The position numbers were made by a program, and so were the translations under genes. Under the pieces are notes generated by a model that worked only from the letters and a program-made list of their open reading frames with translations, made no database searches and was not told the DNA's origin. This document shows positions 34,794-56,005 of a DNA stretch of 64,000 bases, piece after piece (the stretch's first letter is position 1; every line of letters begins with the position of its first letter). The stretch is from Amoebidium appalachense (Eukaryota; Ichthyosporea), in NCBI GenBank assembly GCA_963693365.1, contig CAVNZM010000001.1, forward strand, positions 20,026,001 to 20,090,000. Direction: 5' to 3'.

Positions 34794-35795
34794 CTTTGCA
34801 CTAGTAGCACTTCACATGCATATGCTGTGAGTCTGCAGGGCCACATGTATACGTACAGAACGAATCTCCGTTTCCATCGGCGACCCGGACGTCGTTATCT
34901 TACGTCAGGGCTGGTCCAAGCATCGATTCAGCGATTCGTGATCTCGAGTCTCGAGCACCTATAGCTGACGTGAGTCAGTGAAAGAGTTATGATCAGTGGA
35001 GAGAACAAAGCTGAGACTTTCAATACATGTAGCATCATGATTCGTGTCTTCTAAGATATGATCTGTAAACGTTTAGTCCTCTGCCAACTTTTTATATCCT
35101 TTCATTGTATAGTATTTACTCCTCCTACTTGGCTGTCTGGGGGGGCCAAGCTGAGCTCGAATCTCGCTCAGCCAATCAAATTCCCTTTTTTTTGAAAATT
35201 TTTGTGCAGCCCGATAATACATGATTACATGATGTCTGACGCTTGCACTATGTATATTCTTCTCGCTCTCCATATTGGGTTGAATCTTTGTTTTGAAGTG
35301 CCAAGGCACGCCGTCAGGAGCCTAGTCAAACCGCACTATGCGAGGCAGTGAGAGACGATGCCACTTCGGAAGCTTCTTGAAGCACCAGTGTTCTTATGCG
35401 AGGTCGCCTTGATTCAGGACTCCACCTATAAAAAGGTCATCGGTCGCTTCATAGCCAAACTCAAACTAGTTGAACGAACCACAAACTATCTACTTACAAC
35501 TTGAGGCAACGTTTAGGCAAGCTTGACAAATAATTGCGCGTGCGCATGTGGGATCTTACATATTCATATGACAAGGTGCCCGGGTCGAAGAGGAAATTTT
35601 TGTATACTGTCGTCGTTTTAGCGCTTAATAATTATTGTTAATACTTGTGTATGCCTGTAACCTCTATCTATGGACTCTCTTCTCGTATCAAGCTTGTAGC
35701 GAGCTGTTTTTGTAGAAACACATCGAAACACTAACAAACATTTGGACTAGCACGAAAAACATTAATATTTTCCTATTGATGACGAACTTCTAAAG
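34794..35795. other. intergenic region between COA4 and the glycosyltransferase
   Basis: Ordinary mixed DNA and the likely divergent promoter zone of COA4 (-) and the glycosyltransferase (+). A minus-strand open frame at 35073-35309 is listed separately. The first exon of the glycosyltransferase probably lies here but was not identified. Confidence 0.45.
35073..35309 (-). CDS. small open frame of unknown function (78 aa)
   Basis: ATG-initiated frame with a non-repetitive, basic product (RAAQKFSKKREFDWLSEIRA). Composition looks protein-like and the stretch is free of simple repeats, but there is no family motif, splice evidence or conserved context. It could be chance. Confidence 0.25.
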   Translation of the reverse strand: MPWHFKTKIQPNMESEKNIHSASVRHHVIMYYRAAQKFSKKREFDWLSEIRAQLGPPRQPSRRSKYYTMKGYKKLAED

Positions 35796-37222
35796 GTGCA
35801 CGAGCCCCCATCTGCTTGGGGGTTAACGATAAAAAGACATCACATAAGATTGGGATTATTGCCATTAGCCATTGTACTTTTATTACTCTTAACGGTATAT
35901 AAATTCACGGAAGCCCATATACGCCTTGACATAATCAATCCTACTCCACAAGAACCCTGCAAGCCCGTCGCCGACGAAAAAAACTTCTGTTCCAAGAAAC
36001 GAGTCAAATGTGCCAGCGGCTAATCCAGCCCCTCAAAAGGAATGTGGACCAGGTCTCGATGTTCACTTTAAGCAACGAACACGTGATTTGCCCAAGCTCC
36101 CACCCACAAGCGAAACCTACGTTAATGAAATGCTTCAGAATGACACAAAGGTGCAGGAAGGTGCAGTATCGCGGATGAACCAATTAAATCCCGTGTTGAG
36201 AAATGGCAGCAAAGAAATCCCGATTGGCGATTGGTTGCCTATGGGGACGAAGATATTGAAAGCCTAGTAGACAATTACCCCCATTTGGCAAGTGCATGGA
36301 AGGCGGCAAAAAAGATACAACGGTGGGACATCGCACGAAATCTTTTGTTGCACAAATTTGGCGGTTTATACATCGACACAGATGTTCTTCCACCCGAAGA
36401 TGAAAATTGCGGAATCGAATGTATGTTGGCGGCCAACGGGTATGACCCGAAAGTACATCAGGTATGTATGTACTTTGAACTCTTTGTGCCTCTTTGGTTT
36501 TCATATTCCCCATGTTTGCTATAGCAGACCAGTTCTGCAGTCTCCGCTGAGGATCCGCGCACAAATAGTTGGCAATGAGAGCTCATGGCCCCGGGCCGGG
36601 ATGATTCGAAATGCCATGGCCAGGCTATCCCTTGCCTGATTTCTGTTGTAACACAAAGTCATACACATATACCATCACAAGTTAGAGAAAAGCACTTTAA
36701 ATACTAACACGGCTTTTTCAGTGTGCACGTGCACCACTCAACACCAATATGAGAGTCTCGGGCAGGCAGAAAGGATGTCCTAATAATCCTTATTTCTAAC
36801 CAATCATCTGACCACAGACGGCCTATTTCTTGGAAGCTATCAGCAAGGCCGACATGACGAAATTCGTCACCCACCCCCTAAGACATGGACTGGCTGAGCT
36901 GAATATTCGTAATGCAAATTATGCAATTTATGCGTCAGTCCCTCACAGCGAACAAATAGCCGCACATTTAAACATATATTTGCAGGCATTCCGAATTTTA
37001 ACTTCGGACCTTCTGGCCAATGGCGGCGATTCTTTAGAGGCGACCAATCCTTATCGAGATTACCATGTGCTGTACACGACGGGGCCTGATGCTACCACCG
37101 AAGTGGCTTTCTCTGCGCCGTTTGGGAAACTGCTCAAAGGGTCGATAGTTGTTAACATTTCTGAGAAAAGTCTCCGACATAAGGCAACAGGAAGCTGGAG
37201 AAAGAACAAAGGCATATTCTAG
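35796..37222 (+). CDS. type II membrane glycosyltransferase with DXD motif (5' partial, apparent frameshifts)
   Basis: Resembles the Gly_transf_sug (GT32-type) family of Golgi sugar transferases. The coding frame opens after an AACTTCTAAAG acceptor at 35796, so a first exon is missing. A membrane anchor follows (LGLLPLAIVLLLLLTVY) and then a Pro-rich stem. The catalytic part carries WQQRNPDWRLVAYGDEDIES, RWDIARNLLLHKFGGLYIDT and DVLPPEDEN, which includes the DTD metal motif. Donor GTATGT lies after ...KVHQ near 36462. The last exon is 36818-37222 (ISKADMTKF, YAIYASVPHSEQIAAHL, VLYTTGPDATTEVAF) and ends in TAG. Frame changes are needed near 36010 (one base) and between 36160 and 36190, so the copy may be a pseudogene or contain sequencing indels. 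The donor sugar cannot be told. Confidence 0.7.
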
Positions 37223-38925
37223 TTTTAACTATTGGCCCGTCACGGTGGTGGCATGCAACAACACGACAGTCACCGACAAAGACGTGCATGCCCCTTATAG
37301 AGCCCGTGCCCCATTGTTACTTCTAGCCTGTGAAGAGTCCCTTCGCAATTACTACAACATTATATTCAAGCAGTGCTGCACGGTACTTGAAATTGGAAAC
37401 TTTCTACAGTAGCAGATCATTGAACTGCAGTTGATTTTGTTTTGCGGTAAATAGGGGGGGAGTTCTACAGTGTATGGAGTACCCCATGGTAGTAAGTTGG
37501 TATGTGTTTCAGTACCACCGGGGATGTCATTGCCATGCATTATATATGTGCACAAACAGGCAGACTCCCATGTTCTATTATACTAGAATCTATAGCTATC
37601 TAGAGGCTCTGCTTAAATAATCAAGCACAGGCCGTGGCCAATTAGTACCGCTCGTTATGATTAGCCTTCACTGCCACCCGCTGGCACATGTGAGCGAAAG
37701 TAAGCATAACACAGTGTATACTGTGACATAGAGCCCAACCACTTTGGGCCCACTTATGCCGACTAATAATTAAGGCAGAATGCAGAATGTGTCTACATTT
37801 TTGCAGGATAACCCAGCTCGCTGCAAGCCTTCTATTGATGTGGTTGTGATAATGTCACCAAGATGCCTGCACTACGGAGTTTATCCGAATAGTACAGGGG
37901 GCACAACTGCAATTAATAATATGGTCTTTAGCTGCCCAACACACACAGTGCGCATGGCATGGCTATTTATTCATGTGGCCAATACTGAGTTAGTGTGGGT
38001 TGGACACAGCAAGTTACAACGAAACAAAGGTATACTTGCACGTTACAGATTGAAAATCTAGAACAACAAAGGCATCGAGTGTGTGTGAAGATTCTGCCTT
38101 CAAGTCGTGTGTGTTGAGCATGTGTTTGTGCTTACGCATTGACGTACATCTGTGTATGTGCGTGCACACCTTTTTGTAGTGTGTGTATGTATGTGTGTGT
38201 GTGGGCATATGTGTGCGTGAGATAGGGCATGTGCGCTTTCATGTATGTGCATGTGTACATGTAGTGTGCTAGGTTGTTTTACTGCATGATACTTTCATTC
38301 TTACTGACCTTGTATAAACACACAAAAACGAAGCCAAATGGAAAGGACCTCAAACTACGGTAACATTCGTTGAACCCCCCCCCCCCCCCCCCCCCCTCCC
38401 TTTTTTTTTCCCATTAAGGGGAAGAAAGCCTCCCCCCCCCCCCCCCCACACACACACACCCAACCCACCCACCCATCCCACACACACACACACATGGGCC
38501 TGGGTACGGGCAACCATAAGCACAAAAAAAAAAAACAGCAACACGCAAGAAAATTGGTTTCACTGCTTCACCCTGTGTGCACCCTTCATTTTCACCTCGC
38601 CCAATCCACGTGATCATGCATTGTCTCACTACCCCCCCCCTCCCCACCCTCTTCCCCCGATCAGCCAACATATGCACCAGCAGTGGTGTTGTCCTCAATT
38701 TAAATACATTCGACAACCAGGCAAGACCCCCCCCCACACACACACACACCCCGGCCCCCAACACACGCACACACACACACACCTCCCCCTCCCCTTCCCG
38801 CACACACACCACTCACCCACCACCACCTCTAACCCTGCTTCCCACAGGCATGCCTCATAGAAGACGATTTACCGAACATGCAAAGGCGAAAAAAAGAAAC
38901 TCATCACGAACGGGCAGACCACCAT
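37223..38925. other. intergenic region between the glycosyltransferase and SAP30BP
   Basis: 37.25-38.3 kb is mixed-composition DNA. A plus-strand open frame at 37807-38061 follows a TTTTTGCAG acceptor-like word but has no recognised motif. 38374-38460 and 38630-38830 are C/CA-rich. Confidence 0.45.
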
Positions 38926-48578
<9,653 letters not shown>

Positions 48579-49246
48579 CTTCCCTATTATGCCTCACGCC
48601 GTTAAAGGGCTATGACACTATTAGTTCTAGAAACAAGGCTCTGGGCTCTGAATAACTCGGCTAATGCTTTTGTCAGTTTAAAGCTAAATAAACCCACAAC
48701 GTGTTTGCAAACCGGATGTGCTTCAATTGGACCTGCAGCAGCGGTTCCACAACACGGGATTCAGAAACACAGGAAGTATCCATAAAACAGTCTGTATGTT
48801 AAAGGCAACACCTTTAATGGGAAATATATACGTCTCAGTATGATACCTTAAAATTACAACGTATGAATACGTCCTTCTGTCCTTTTGCTTTCCCGTAGAG
48901 TCCGCCTCAGCCAACTGTTAGCGGCTAGCCTCTGTCGACAGCCTTCGTGAACTCGAGTCGCTTCGACTGAGTTACGTAACAGCCAAAATACTATAAATAG
49001 CTCCTCAGTGGGGTAGAGGGGCTATTATTAGACACTGGAAGCCTTCACCGAACAAGTTGTACTCAGTACATTGAACTCGAAGGCGACGCCTCTTCGCAGA
49101 CGAAGGCGACGACTCTACGCAGACCATTCCCACAGGTGCTAACAGGATCGATAACAGAGCAATACAGGAGACGAATCGTGCCAGTGAGCGTCACGATCAC
49201 CATTTCTAGCCTTTAAAGCCAAACAAGAGCCTCGACAAGCAGGGAA
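48579..49246. promoter_or_regulatory. divergent intergenic region of SAP30BP (-) and the BTB gene (+)
   Basis: 668 bases separate the two start codons. The stretch is free of simple repeats, unlike almost everything around it. It holds the TATA-like element annotated next. No other site is recognised. Confidence 0.5.
48992..48999 (+). promoter_or_regulatory. TATA-like box of the BTB/KCTD gene
   Basis: TATAAATA about 255 bases upstream of the ATG at 49247. This would give a 5' UTR of roughly 220 bases. Supported by sequence and position only. Confidence 0.4.
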
Positions 49247-49907
49247 ATGGAGAAACCACAGGGTAGAGTGAACCTGGACAGCGGTGGGCAGGTGGGTCCC
49301 CCGCCCTTTTTAGATGGATTCTACTGGATCGGGAGAAGGAAAACCTTTTCTTGGTTGCTTGCTATGTGGGGTCGCATCCTGCTGCGGGCTGTTACTTAAG
49401 CCCCAGGTTTGCGTATTCCTCTGTTATAAGCACTAGTCATGTTGCCCCATGCTTGAGAGCAGGATGTGTGGATGTGCATGTGTGGGGGGGGAGGGAGCTG
49501 GAGAGGAGGGGAGGGACTTTCTGGTTTGGCAAGGTCAATGCTACTCCTGTAAAGCGAGTCGTGGTTGTGACGTATGCCATGGACATGGGGAGGGGGGTTG
49601 GGGAAAAGTGTTGCAAATGGACGCGGGTTGCACAGGTATGCATATATTGACCTGCGTAGCTGATGCTTGCAACCCACCTCCTCGGTCCTCTATCCCACTC
49701 TACCGTCTACTCGGACACCCCTTTCTTGAACTTTGCTCCACCACCCCCTCCCCCCACTTCCCTTCTGCTTACCGCCTCTATATAAACCCACATACGCAGA
49801 CACATCGCACTACCCGCCCGCCCACCCAAATACCACCAACACAAGCACCACCACCAGAAGCGGTCCACAAACACAGACACACACACAAGTACACCCACCC
49901 ACCCACA

Positions 49908-49939
<32 letters not shown>

Positions 49940-50745
49940 CAAACACACTCGTGACACACAGGCACGGGCATGTACATGCGCAGACACAGGCACACACGCA
50001 TACAAGCATACACCCACGTGAATGCCTGGATGCAAGCTGGCAAGCAGGTATGCCCATACACACATACCGACATGCGCACACGCACCAACAAACACTAACC
50101 TGCACACACACTTCTCCCCACAGGTCTTTACCACCACTGTCAGCACTCTCTGCAGTGTCCACGATTCCTTTTTCTGGTCTCTGTTTTCCGGTAGATGGGA
50201 TCTCGAAAATCAGACTGTGTTTGTTGATCGTGACCCAAAATACTTTCGGTGGATACTAAACCACCTTAGGGGAATGCCCACGGTTCTGGTGCGTGAAATT
50301 GCAAAAGGAATTGGCCGTGGAGGCGGCCTTTTATGGATTGAAACAGCTTGCCGACGACTGCGTGAATGTGACCCTCCCGTGGTCATCACAGCCGGTATAT
50401 GACAAGGGCAGGGTTATATATTATTTGGCAACAAACCAAGGGGCTGATGTTTGGAGAGACCTGGTGGAAACCGGGGCGGTGGATGTTACCTTCACGGATC
50501 CCAGGTGGGCAAAGAAGAGCCGCAACGATTTCTTTGGCGGCGAAAACAAAGAAAAAAGCGCTTTTCTTTTTCCGCGGCAGACGAAGAACTCAGGAACACA
50601 GATATTCGAGCTGGATATGATGGAGCCGAACAGCTCCATGAACGAACACACGATTGTCATGATCGACTTGAAAGGGAAAAATGGGCAGCCCACGGCGTAC
50701 ATGTTGAGCAACGGGTGCGATCTCCGCCTGCCCGAAAACAAGTGA
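49247..50745 (+). CDS. BTB/KCTD-type (T1 potassium-channel tetramerisation domain) protein, one apparent frameshift
   Basis: BTB/T1 domains make oligomers and often act as Cullin-3 adaptors. Exon 1 (49247-49291) encodes MEKPQGRVNLDSGGQ, the usual NxGG strand. After a CTTCTCCCCACAG acceptor, exon 2 (50124-50745) continues in phase 0 with VFTTTVSTLCSVHDSFFWSL, TVFVDRDPKYFRWILNHLRG and, after a frame change near 50300, ELAVEAAFYGLKQLADDC. The C-terminal domain (DKGRVIYYLATNQGADVWRD, VDVTFTDPRW, FELDMMEPNSS) resembles the beta-sandwich found after BTB in many protist proteins. Total about 220 aa. The shift is +1 in GTGAAATTG. A 19- or 25-nt GT-AG micro-intron would also restore frame, but all other introns here are far longer, so an indel is likelier. 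About 1 kb of C/CA-rich intron separates the exons. Confidence 0.8.
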
Positions 50746-51853
50746 TACTGTCAAGGCATTCATCACATCAACAATCATTTACGGTCGTGGGTGCTGGAAG
50801 CTCGCTTGGAAGAGTGTGATGAATGGGTAATCCTGTCACAACATGATAATGACACGAGCCTGTCGCAGGAAACACAAACGGCAGCATGGAGATTGCCTAT
50901 GGATCCGACAAAAACCCCCGCTGAATGGTGGTTTTCGTAATTTAGGATTAGAATGACGGGTGTCGGATCAACACATGTCGATCCTGCTGATAACGATTTT
51001 TTGGAGGAGTTTAGGGGGCCTGGTTTTCCTGCTGAAGTATCGGTGAGTGGGTTTGAGATATACGGGAAGGTAGCTCTGTGAAATAGCTTGGTCTCTGCAA
51101 AGCTTATTATTCTCATATTGCCTGTGTACACAAGCAATGGCACACACAATCGTACACAAAGTAACCACACACAGGGGCCCACATACAGTGTTAACAAACA
51201 CGAATGCATGTCTAGCATGCACACACTACTATGATGCATGTGCACGAAGTTTTTTGTGCTATTCAATTTTGTTTGCTTTTTTCTTTTTTTTCTTTTCTTT
51301 TTTTTGTGTGTTTGTGTTTTGGGGGGGGGGGGGGGGGGGGGGGGTTGGGGAAGGGGGGGGGGGGGGAGGGGGGGGATATAGATAGTTATGCTTTGCACAA
51401 CAGGGCATCATATCACACATGTACTTTCAGTCATCTATCTCTGCCTCTGAGCAAGACCATTTCTCTTCCTAATATCGAACCCTAGGTGTATGCGGCTTAT
51501 GAACCAGTCTGGATGACTCTTAGTTTGTATCGCACCCTATGCTTAGATAGGCCGCTACATAAGAAATTGATGATGATAATAAGAATGAGAAATAATAATT
51601 ATTAAACTATGTATTATAGGTTGTGTACAGGACGGAAGTGTACATACATGATTCATAACTGCCATAGCACGGCTGTGTGGTGTAGCCGCAGAAACAGTCC
51701 TGTGAACCATGGCTTATGATATCGATTATTGATAAAAGTCCAAGAACCTATATGAAGATATCAAGATGTGGTTTCTTGGTGTATGTCCCATTTATGTTTT
51801 CCACCCGGAACCCAGACGGGGTACTACCCAAGGAGAAGATGTGGGGGAGGCGG

Positions 51854-51885
<32 letters not shown>

Positions 51886-51887
51886 TG

Positions 51888-51945
51888 GCTGTAGACGGTA
51901 GACGGTACGAAGTACACACGACGGACGTGACAAAATACATCTGCT
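51888..51945 (-). repeat. dispersed repeat, copy G (short fragment)
   Basis: On the minus strand: GTCGTGTGTACTTCGTACCG followed shortly by a C tract, as at the 3' end of the other copies. Short, so less certain. Confidence 0.4.
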
Positions 51946-52313
51946 GCCTCCCCCTCCCCCCCCCCCCCCCCCCCCCTTAAGGAAAAAAAAAACACACACA
52001 CACGTGCGTGCACGTGCATCACAAGCACAGCTCAACCTGAAGGGGACCATCTCGTCCATATTTCTTGTGTTGATTTTCCGACCCACTCAAACTCACCTCT
52101 CAATCTCGGGAGGAGGTGGGGGGAGGGATCCTGGCAACGTCTTGCCAGTCGCAATAACACACTGGAAGGAGAAGGGGGTGAACGGAAACAATAGAAAGGC
52201 AAGGCAAGAAAGTGGAAAAGCCTCCGCAGGTGATTGCCTAAGCAACAAACCGAGCATTGGTGAGCTATGGGAGGTGGAAGTAAGGGTCAACATACGGGGC
52301 AAAGCCGGTACAT

Positions 52314-52357
<44 letters not shown>

Positions 52358-52743
52358 ATCAGCGCAATATTCTTGGCGGTCAGAAGTGTGCCCGGAAAAA
52401 CAGCCGTATCCCTTTTTTTTTCCTTTTTTTATTTATTTTATTTTTATTTCTTTTGTTTTTTTTTTTTTTTTTTTTTTTTTGGGGGGGGGGGGGGGGGCAG
52501 GGTGCGGAGGGGTGCTAGGGGGGGGTGCAATGAGGAATTTCGTTAGAAGTGTGGAGTTATGCATGTGCAGGGGGCCACTCTGGGATTTGGATAAGTGCTA
52601 CTGGGAACTGTCAGTGGTTTTTTTCTTCATGCCCGAAAAGGTGCCACATTAACTTCACAATCATTACATACCCCGGGGTCCTCAAGATGACGCGCGCGTG
52701 GATTTTATCAGCTCTTCTTCTTTTTTTTTTCTTTTTTTTTTTC

Positions 52744-52816
<73 letters not shown>

Positions 52817-53085
52817 GTGTGCGTGTGTGTGTGCTTGTGTGTTTGTGGGGGGAGGGAGGGGGGGGGGGGGGGGGGAGGGCTAGACTCGGCACGTGGGGAC
52901 AGGGCGAGAACAACCAAGCTTCCCTTTTTGTGTGGGGGAGGAAGAAAAGCGGGAGAAGGATGTTTGTTTCAGTTAAATTTAAAGGGCATACAATATTCAG
53001 CATGATCATGAAGGGTCGTGAAGGTTTTCGTTTCTCCTCTTTTTCTGAAATACATGTACACTCACTCGAGCTCTTAAACCCCTCC

Positions 53086-53128
<43 letters not shown>

Positions 53129-53420
53129 ACAGCCTTTTCTAGAAAGGGGTTGGCTCGCCTACTGCTGTCAAAAAAAGAGATTTGTGTGAACCACACACGA
53201 GAGGTTAGAGAGTCGAAACCCAAAAGGGGTGTTACTTGTTTTGGTTCCGAAACGTCCAAGAGGCAGGGGCATATCACATTTTGATGATCGCAGGGGATGG
53301 TGCAGTGCAACAGTATTTACCCCCCCCCCCCCCCCCCCCCCCCCCCCTTCCTCCCCCCCTCCCCTCCCTTCCCTTTCCTTCCCCTCCCCACCCCCCCTCC
53401 TACCACACTCCCTCACTCCC

Positions 53421-53468
<48 letters not shown>

Positions 53469-53688
53469 TCTTTCACCCCAGCCCGTGCTTGTGATCCATA
53501 CAATTATATGTGTTTTTGCAATCTGCATTGTTTTTCGGCCATGAATGTAATTGGGTCCTCCCCCCCCCCCCTCCCCCCCTCCCCCCCCCCTCCCCCCCCT
53601 CCCCCCCCCCCCCCCCCCCGGCAAAAAAAAAGGTTACTTCTACCCCTCTCGCCGTTTAAAATCAAGGATCCCTTAATCATCTCCCCTT

Positions 53689-53689
53689 C

Positions 53690-53738
<49 letters not shown>
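53689..53738. repeat. poly-C tract
   Basis: About 47 C residues followed by CCTCCTCCT. Confidence 0.9.
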
Positions 53739-53741
<3 letters not shown>

Positions 53742-54334
53742 CCTCCTCCTCCTCCTCCCGGTGCTCCATCAGGGCCAGGAAAAGTTTGAATTCCTACTTT
53801 GAGCATGGCCCGTGACCGCCACCAGGGGCAAACAAACGAAAAAAAAACGGGGGGGGGGGGGGGGGGGGGGGGGAGGGGGTGGAGAAAGAAACAACTTAAA
53901 CAAGCTAATAAAACCTTCACCTACCAGTGAGATAAAGAACACTGCAGGTGGCACCCCAACACTTCACACTACATATCCTGCAGCACATACTCCTTGGAGC
54001 GCACCCCATCCGAGCAACTATGGGCCTCCCTCACCATCCCCCACAGTGTTACATTCCTATGCGGGATAGCAATAGCCCCGTTAAATGACCGCTCATTGCC
54101 TATTAAGACGCAGTATCATTCACCAACCCCACCCATCCCATCCCTCCACCCAAGACATACAAACGTATTAACCCAAAATTCTCTTGCGACATCCGGGTGT
54201 GTGTTCTAGTTAACCGTTGCTAATGCCACCAATTGTCTCGCGTCAAGGCTTGTCCTCATACACAGTGATGTTATCCAAACTAGCATTGGTTACGCGTTGT
54301 GAGTAAGATAACGCTGCACAGGCCCACTCCGCTC

Positions 54335-55534
54335 TCACAATTGGTGGAAGGCATCCCCACTGCCCTTTTCCCAATCTCCTTTTTGTGGGATCGTATACGC
54401 ACCTCTCTGCCCACAGACATTCAAGTAAGCAACCTCCACGCCCAACACCTCCCCATCCTCCGGCCCAAACACAAAAACCCCATCCTGCAGATTTTCAATT
54501 GAATAGTACAGCGGTGCTCCGTAAAAGCATGGCTGTGGCCTTGCACGGTTGTTTTGGTGTAGGGGGACAGTAGCCGGACGCACACCCAAACACTTGTAAT
54601 ACCCGGGTTAGGTAGTGTCCACGTTTCGGACGCTATTTTTAAATCAAGTTTCACCTCAGTAATGCTAAACGGCAATCTATTTTTGCCGGTGTTCCACGTT
54701 TCAAGTGTGTTGTTGGCTGAAAAGGTGCGCATATAGCAAATGGTGATGTTGGCAGAAGGGGCGATGGGGGTGTTGCAATACAACCTAGGCATCTCGTACT
54801 TTGTCAACTCTGAATCAGTGATACTTCCAGGAGCCTCATGTACTTTATACTCCCGTCGTTTCGTAAGCTGCATGGAATCATAACACCACTGATGGGCATG
54901 GATTTGTCCGGTTAACAGGAGGATACGAGGAAAGCTTTGGATAGGTGGGGGAAGAACAGGAAGCTGCTGCAACGAAAGATTGCCTATTGGGGCCTTCACC
55001 CAAGTGTAAATTTATGTTCAATTTCTCGCAAGGTATTAAAGTGTTTGCTTCACTCGAATTAATGTTAACTTCACTCATGTAGGCATTGTCTATCCTGTCG
55101 TATTGTATGTGCAAGGAGAGTGTGTGGTTCATGGCTGCACAGTTGTTAAATAAATAGTTGTATGCTTCGTCTGGCAGCAGCTCAAAAGCTTCGTTGGTTG
55201 GCGCATTAACAACGAAAACAGTCTCGCTGGAAACAACAAATGACTTTTGCACGCTCAATATGCTGTTCAGCCCGGTCTGTTTTAGTAGGCGGGCAAATGT
55301 GTATAAGTCGGGTATGGTTTGCAGTTGTTCCCACAAGTCCATGCGTGCCTCGTTTCTTTCTACGGTGCAAAGCTCTGTTCTAGATCTGTTCATCATGGCA
55401 CATTCGCCTTTGTAGCAGAATATGGCTCGACGGCATTCCTCTGGAGCTACAAAGGCGATGGTGGGCGAGAGAAAACATGCAAAAAAGAGAGCACTGCAGA
55501 CGGTCCCCGCAAGGGAGAGTCTTGTGGTCTGCAT
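54335..55534 (-). CDS. secreted fasciclin (FAS1) domain protein, two apparent frameshifts
   Basis: FAS1 domains act in cell adhesion and matrix binding. ATG at 55534 opens a signal peptide (TRLSLAGTVCSALFFACF). A short Cys-rich segment follows, then a FAS1 domain with LQTIPDLYTFARLLKQTGLN, TVFVVNAPTNEAFELLPDEA and NHTLSLHI. The end of the domain (ILLLTGQIHAHQW, like the family NGxIHxID strand) lies in another frame, reached by dropping one G of the GGG at 54999-55001. A Cys- and Asn-rich region follows (YCNTPIAPSANITICYMR). A second shift at the CCCGGG near 54602 restores PNPGYYKCLGVRPATVP through VFVFGPEDGEVLG to a stop at 54335. Both shifts fall in short homopolymers. N-glycosylation sites are frequent. 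It appears intronless. The 5' end is duplicated upstream. Confidence 0.7.
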
Positions 55535-56005
55535 TTTTACGTGCAAAGCTGAAAAACTTTGCATGTATGATACGCATAAGGAAAGAAAAGCCTGGGGTTG
55601 AAATTGTATAAAATGGGTTGCAAACATAATTTTCGAATCTGGAAACCAAAAGGAGACACGTATCATACTGGTGAAATTTCGAAAGAGGCAGCTCTGTTCT
55701 GTTCATCATGGCACATTCGAATTCGCCTTTGTAGCAGAACATATATATATATGGCTCGAAAGCATTCCTCTGGAGCTACAAAAAGGCGATGGTGGGCGAG
55801 AGAAAACATGCAAAAAAAGAGAGCACTGCAGACGGCCTCCGCAAGGGAGAGTCTTGTGGTGTGCATTTTTACGGGCAGGCTGAAAACTTCTCATTTATAT
55901 ACGCATAAGGAAAGAAAAGCCTGGGGTTGAATTTGTATAAAATGGGTTGCAAACATAGTTAGTTTTCGAATCTGGAAACCAAAAGGAGGCACGTATCATA
56001 CTGGT
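55377..56005 (-). repeat. tandem duplication of the 5' end of the fasciclin gene
   Basis: Unit 1 (about 55377-55680) carries the real signal-peptide region. Unit 2 (about 55692-56005) repeats it with changes. It still contains TTCATCATGGCACATTCG, GCATTCCTCTGGAGCTACAA, GTGGGCGAGAGAAAACATGC and GAAAGAAAAGCCTGGGGTTG, but an (AT)n insert and base changes break the reading frame. Unit 2 is a non-coding remnant. Confidence 0.9.

Larger units (their letters stand above)
50746..54334. other. intergenic region rich in homopolymers
   Basis: 50.75-51.3 kb and 51.4-51.8 kb are ordinary DNA without a recognised gene. G tracts lie at 51318-51370, 51857-51884 and 52317-52353. T then G tracts at 52448-52497 and (TG)n at 52755-52811. 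C tracts at 53087-53118, 53321-53347 and 53689-53738, with (CT)n at 53425-53464. 53.9-54.3 kb is repeat-poor without an assigned gene. Confidence 0.5.

Noticed and set aside
48723-48914. 63-codon minus-strand open frame upstream of SAP30BP
   Set aside because: No family motif, and it overlaps the divergent promoter region.
49351-49650. alternative first exon for the BTB gene
   Set aside because: The exon at 49247-49291 gives the NxGG-like strand and joins in phase 0 with VFTTT. The later frame has no BTB motif.
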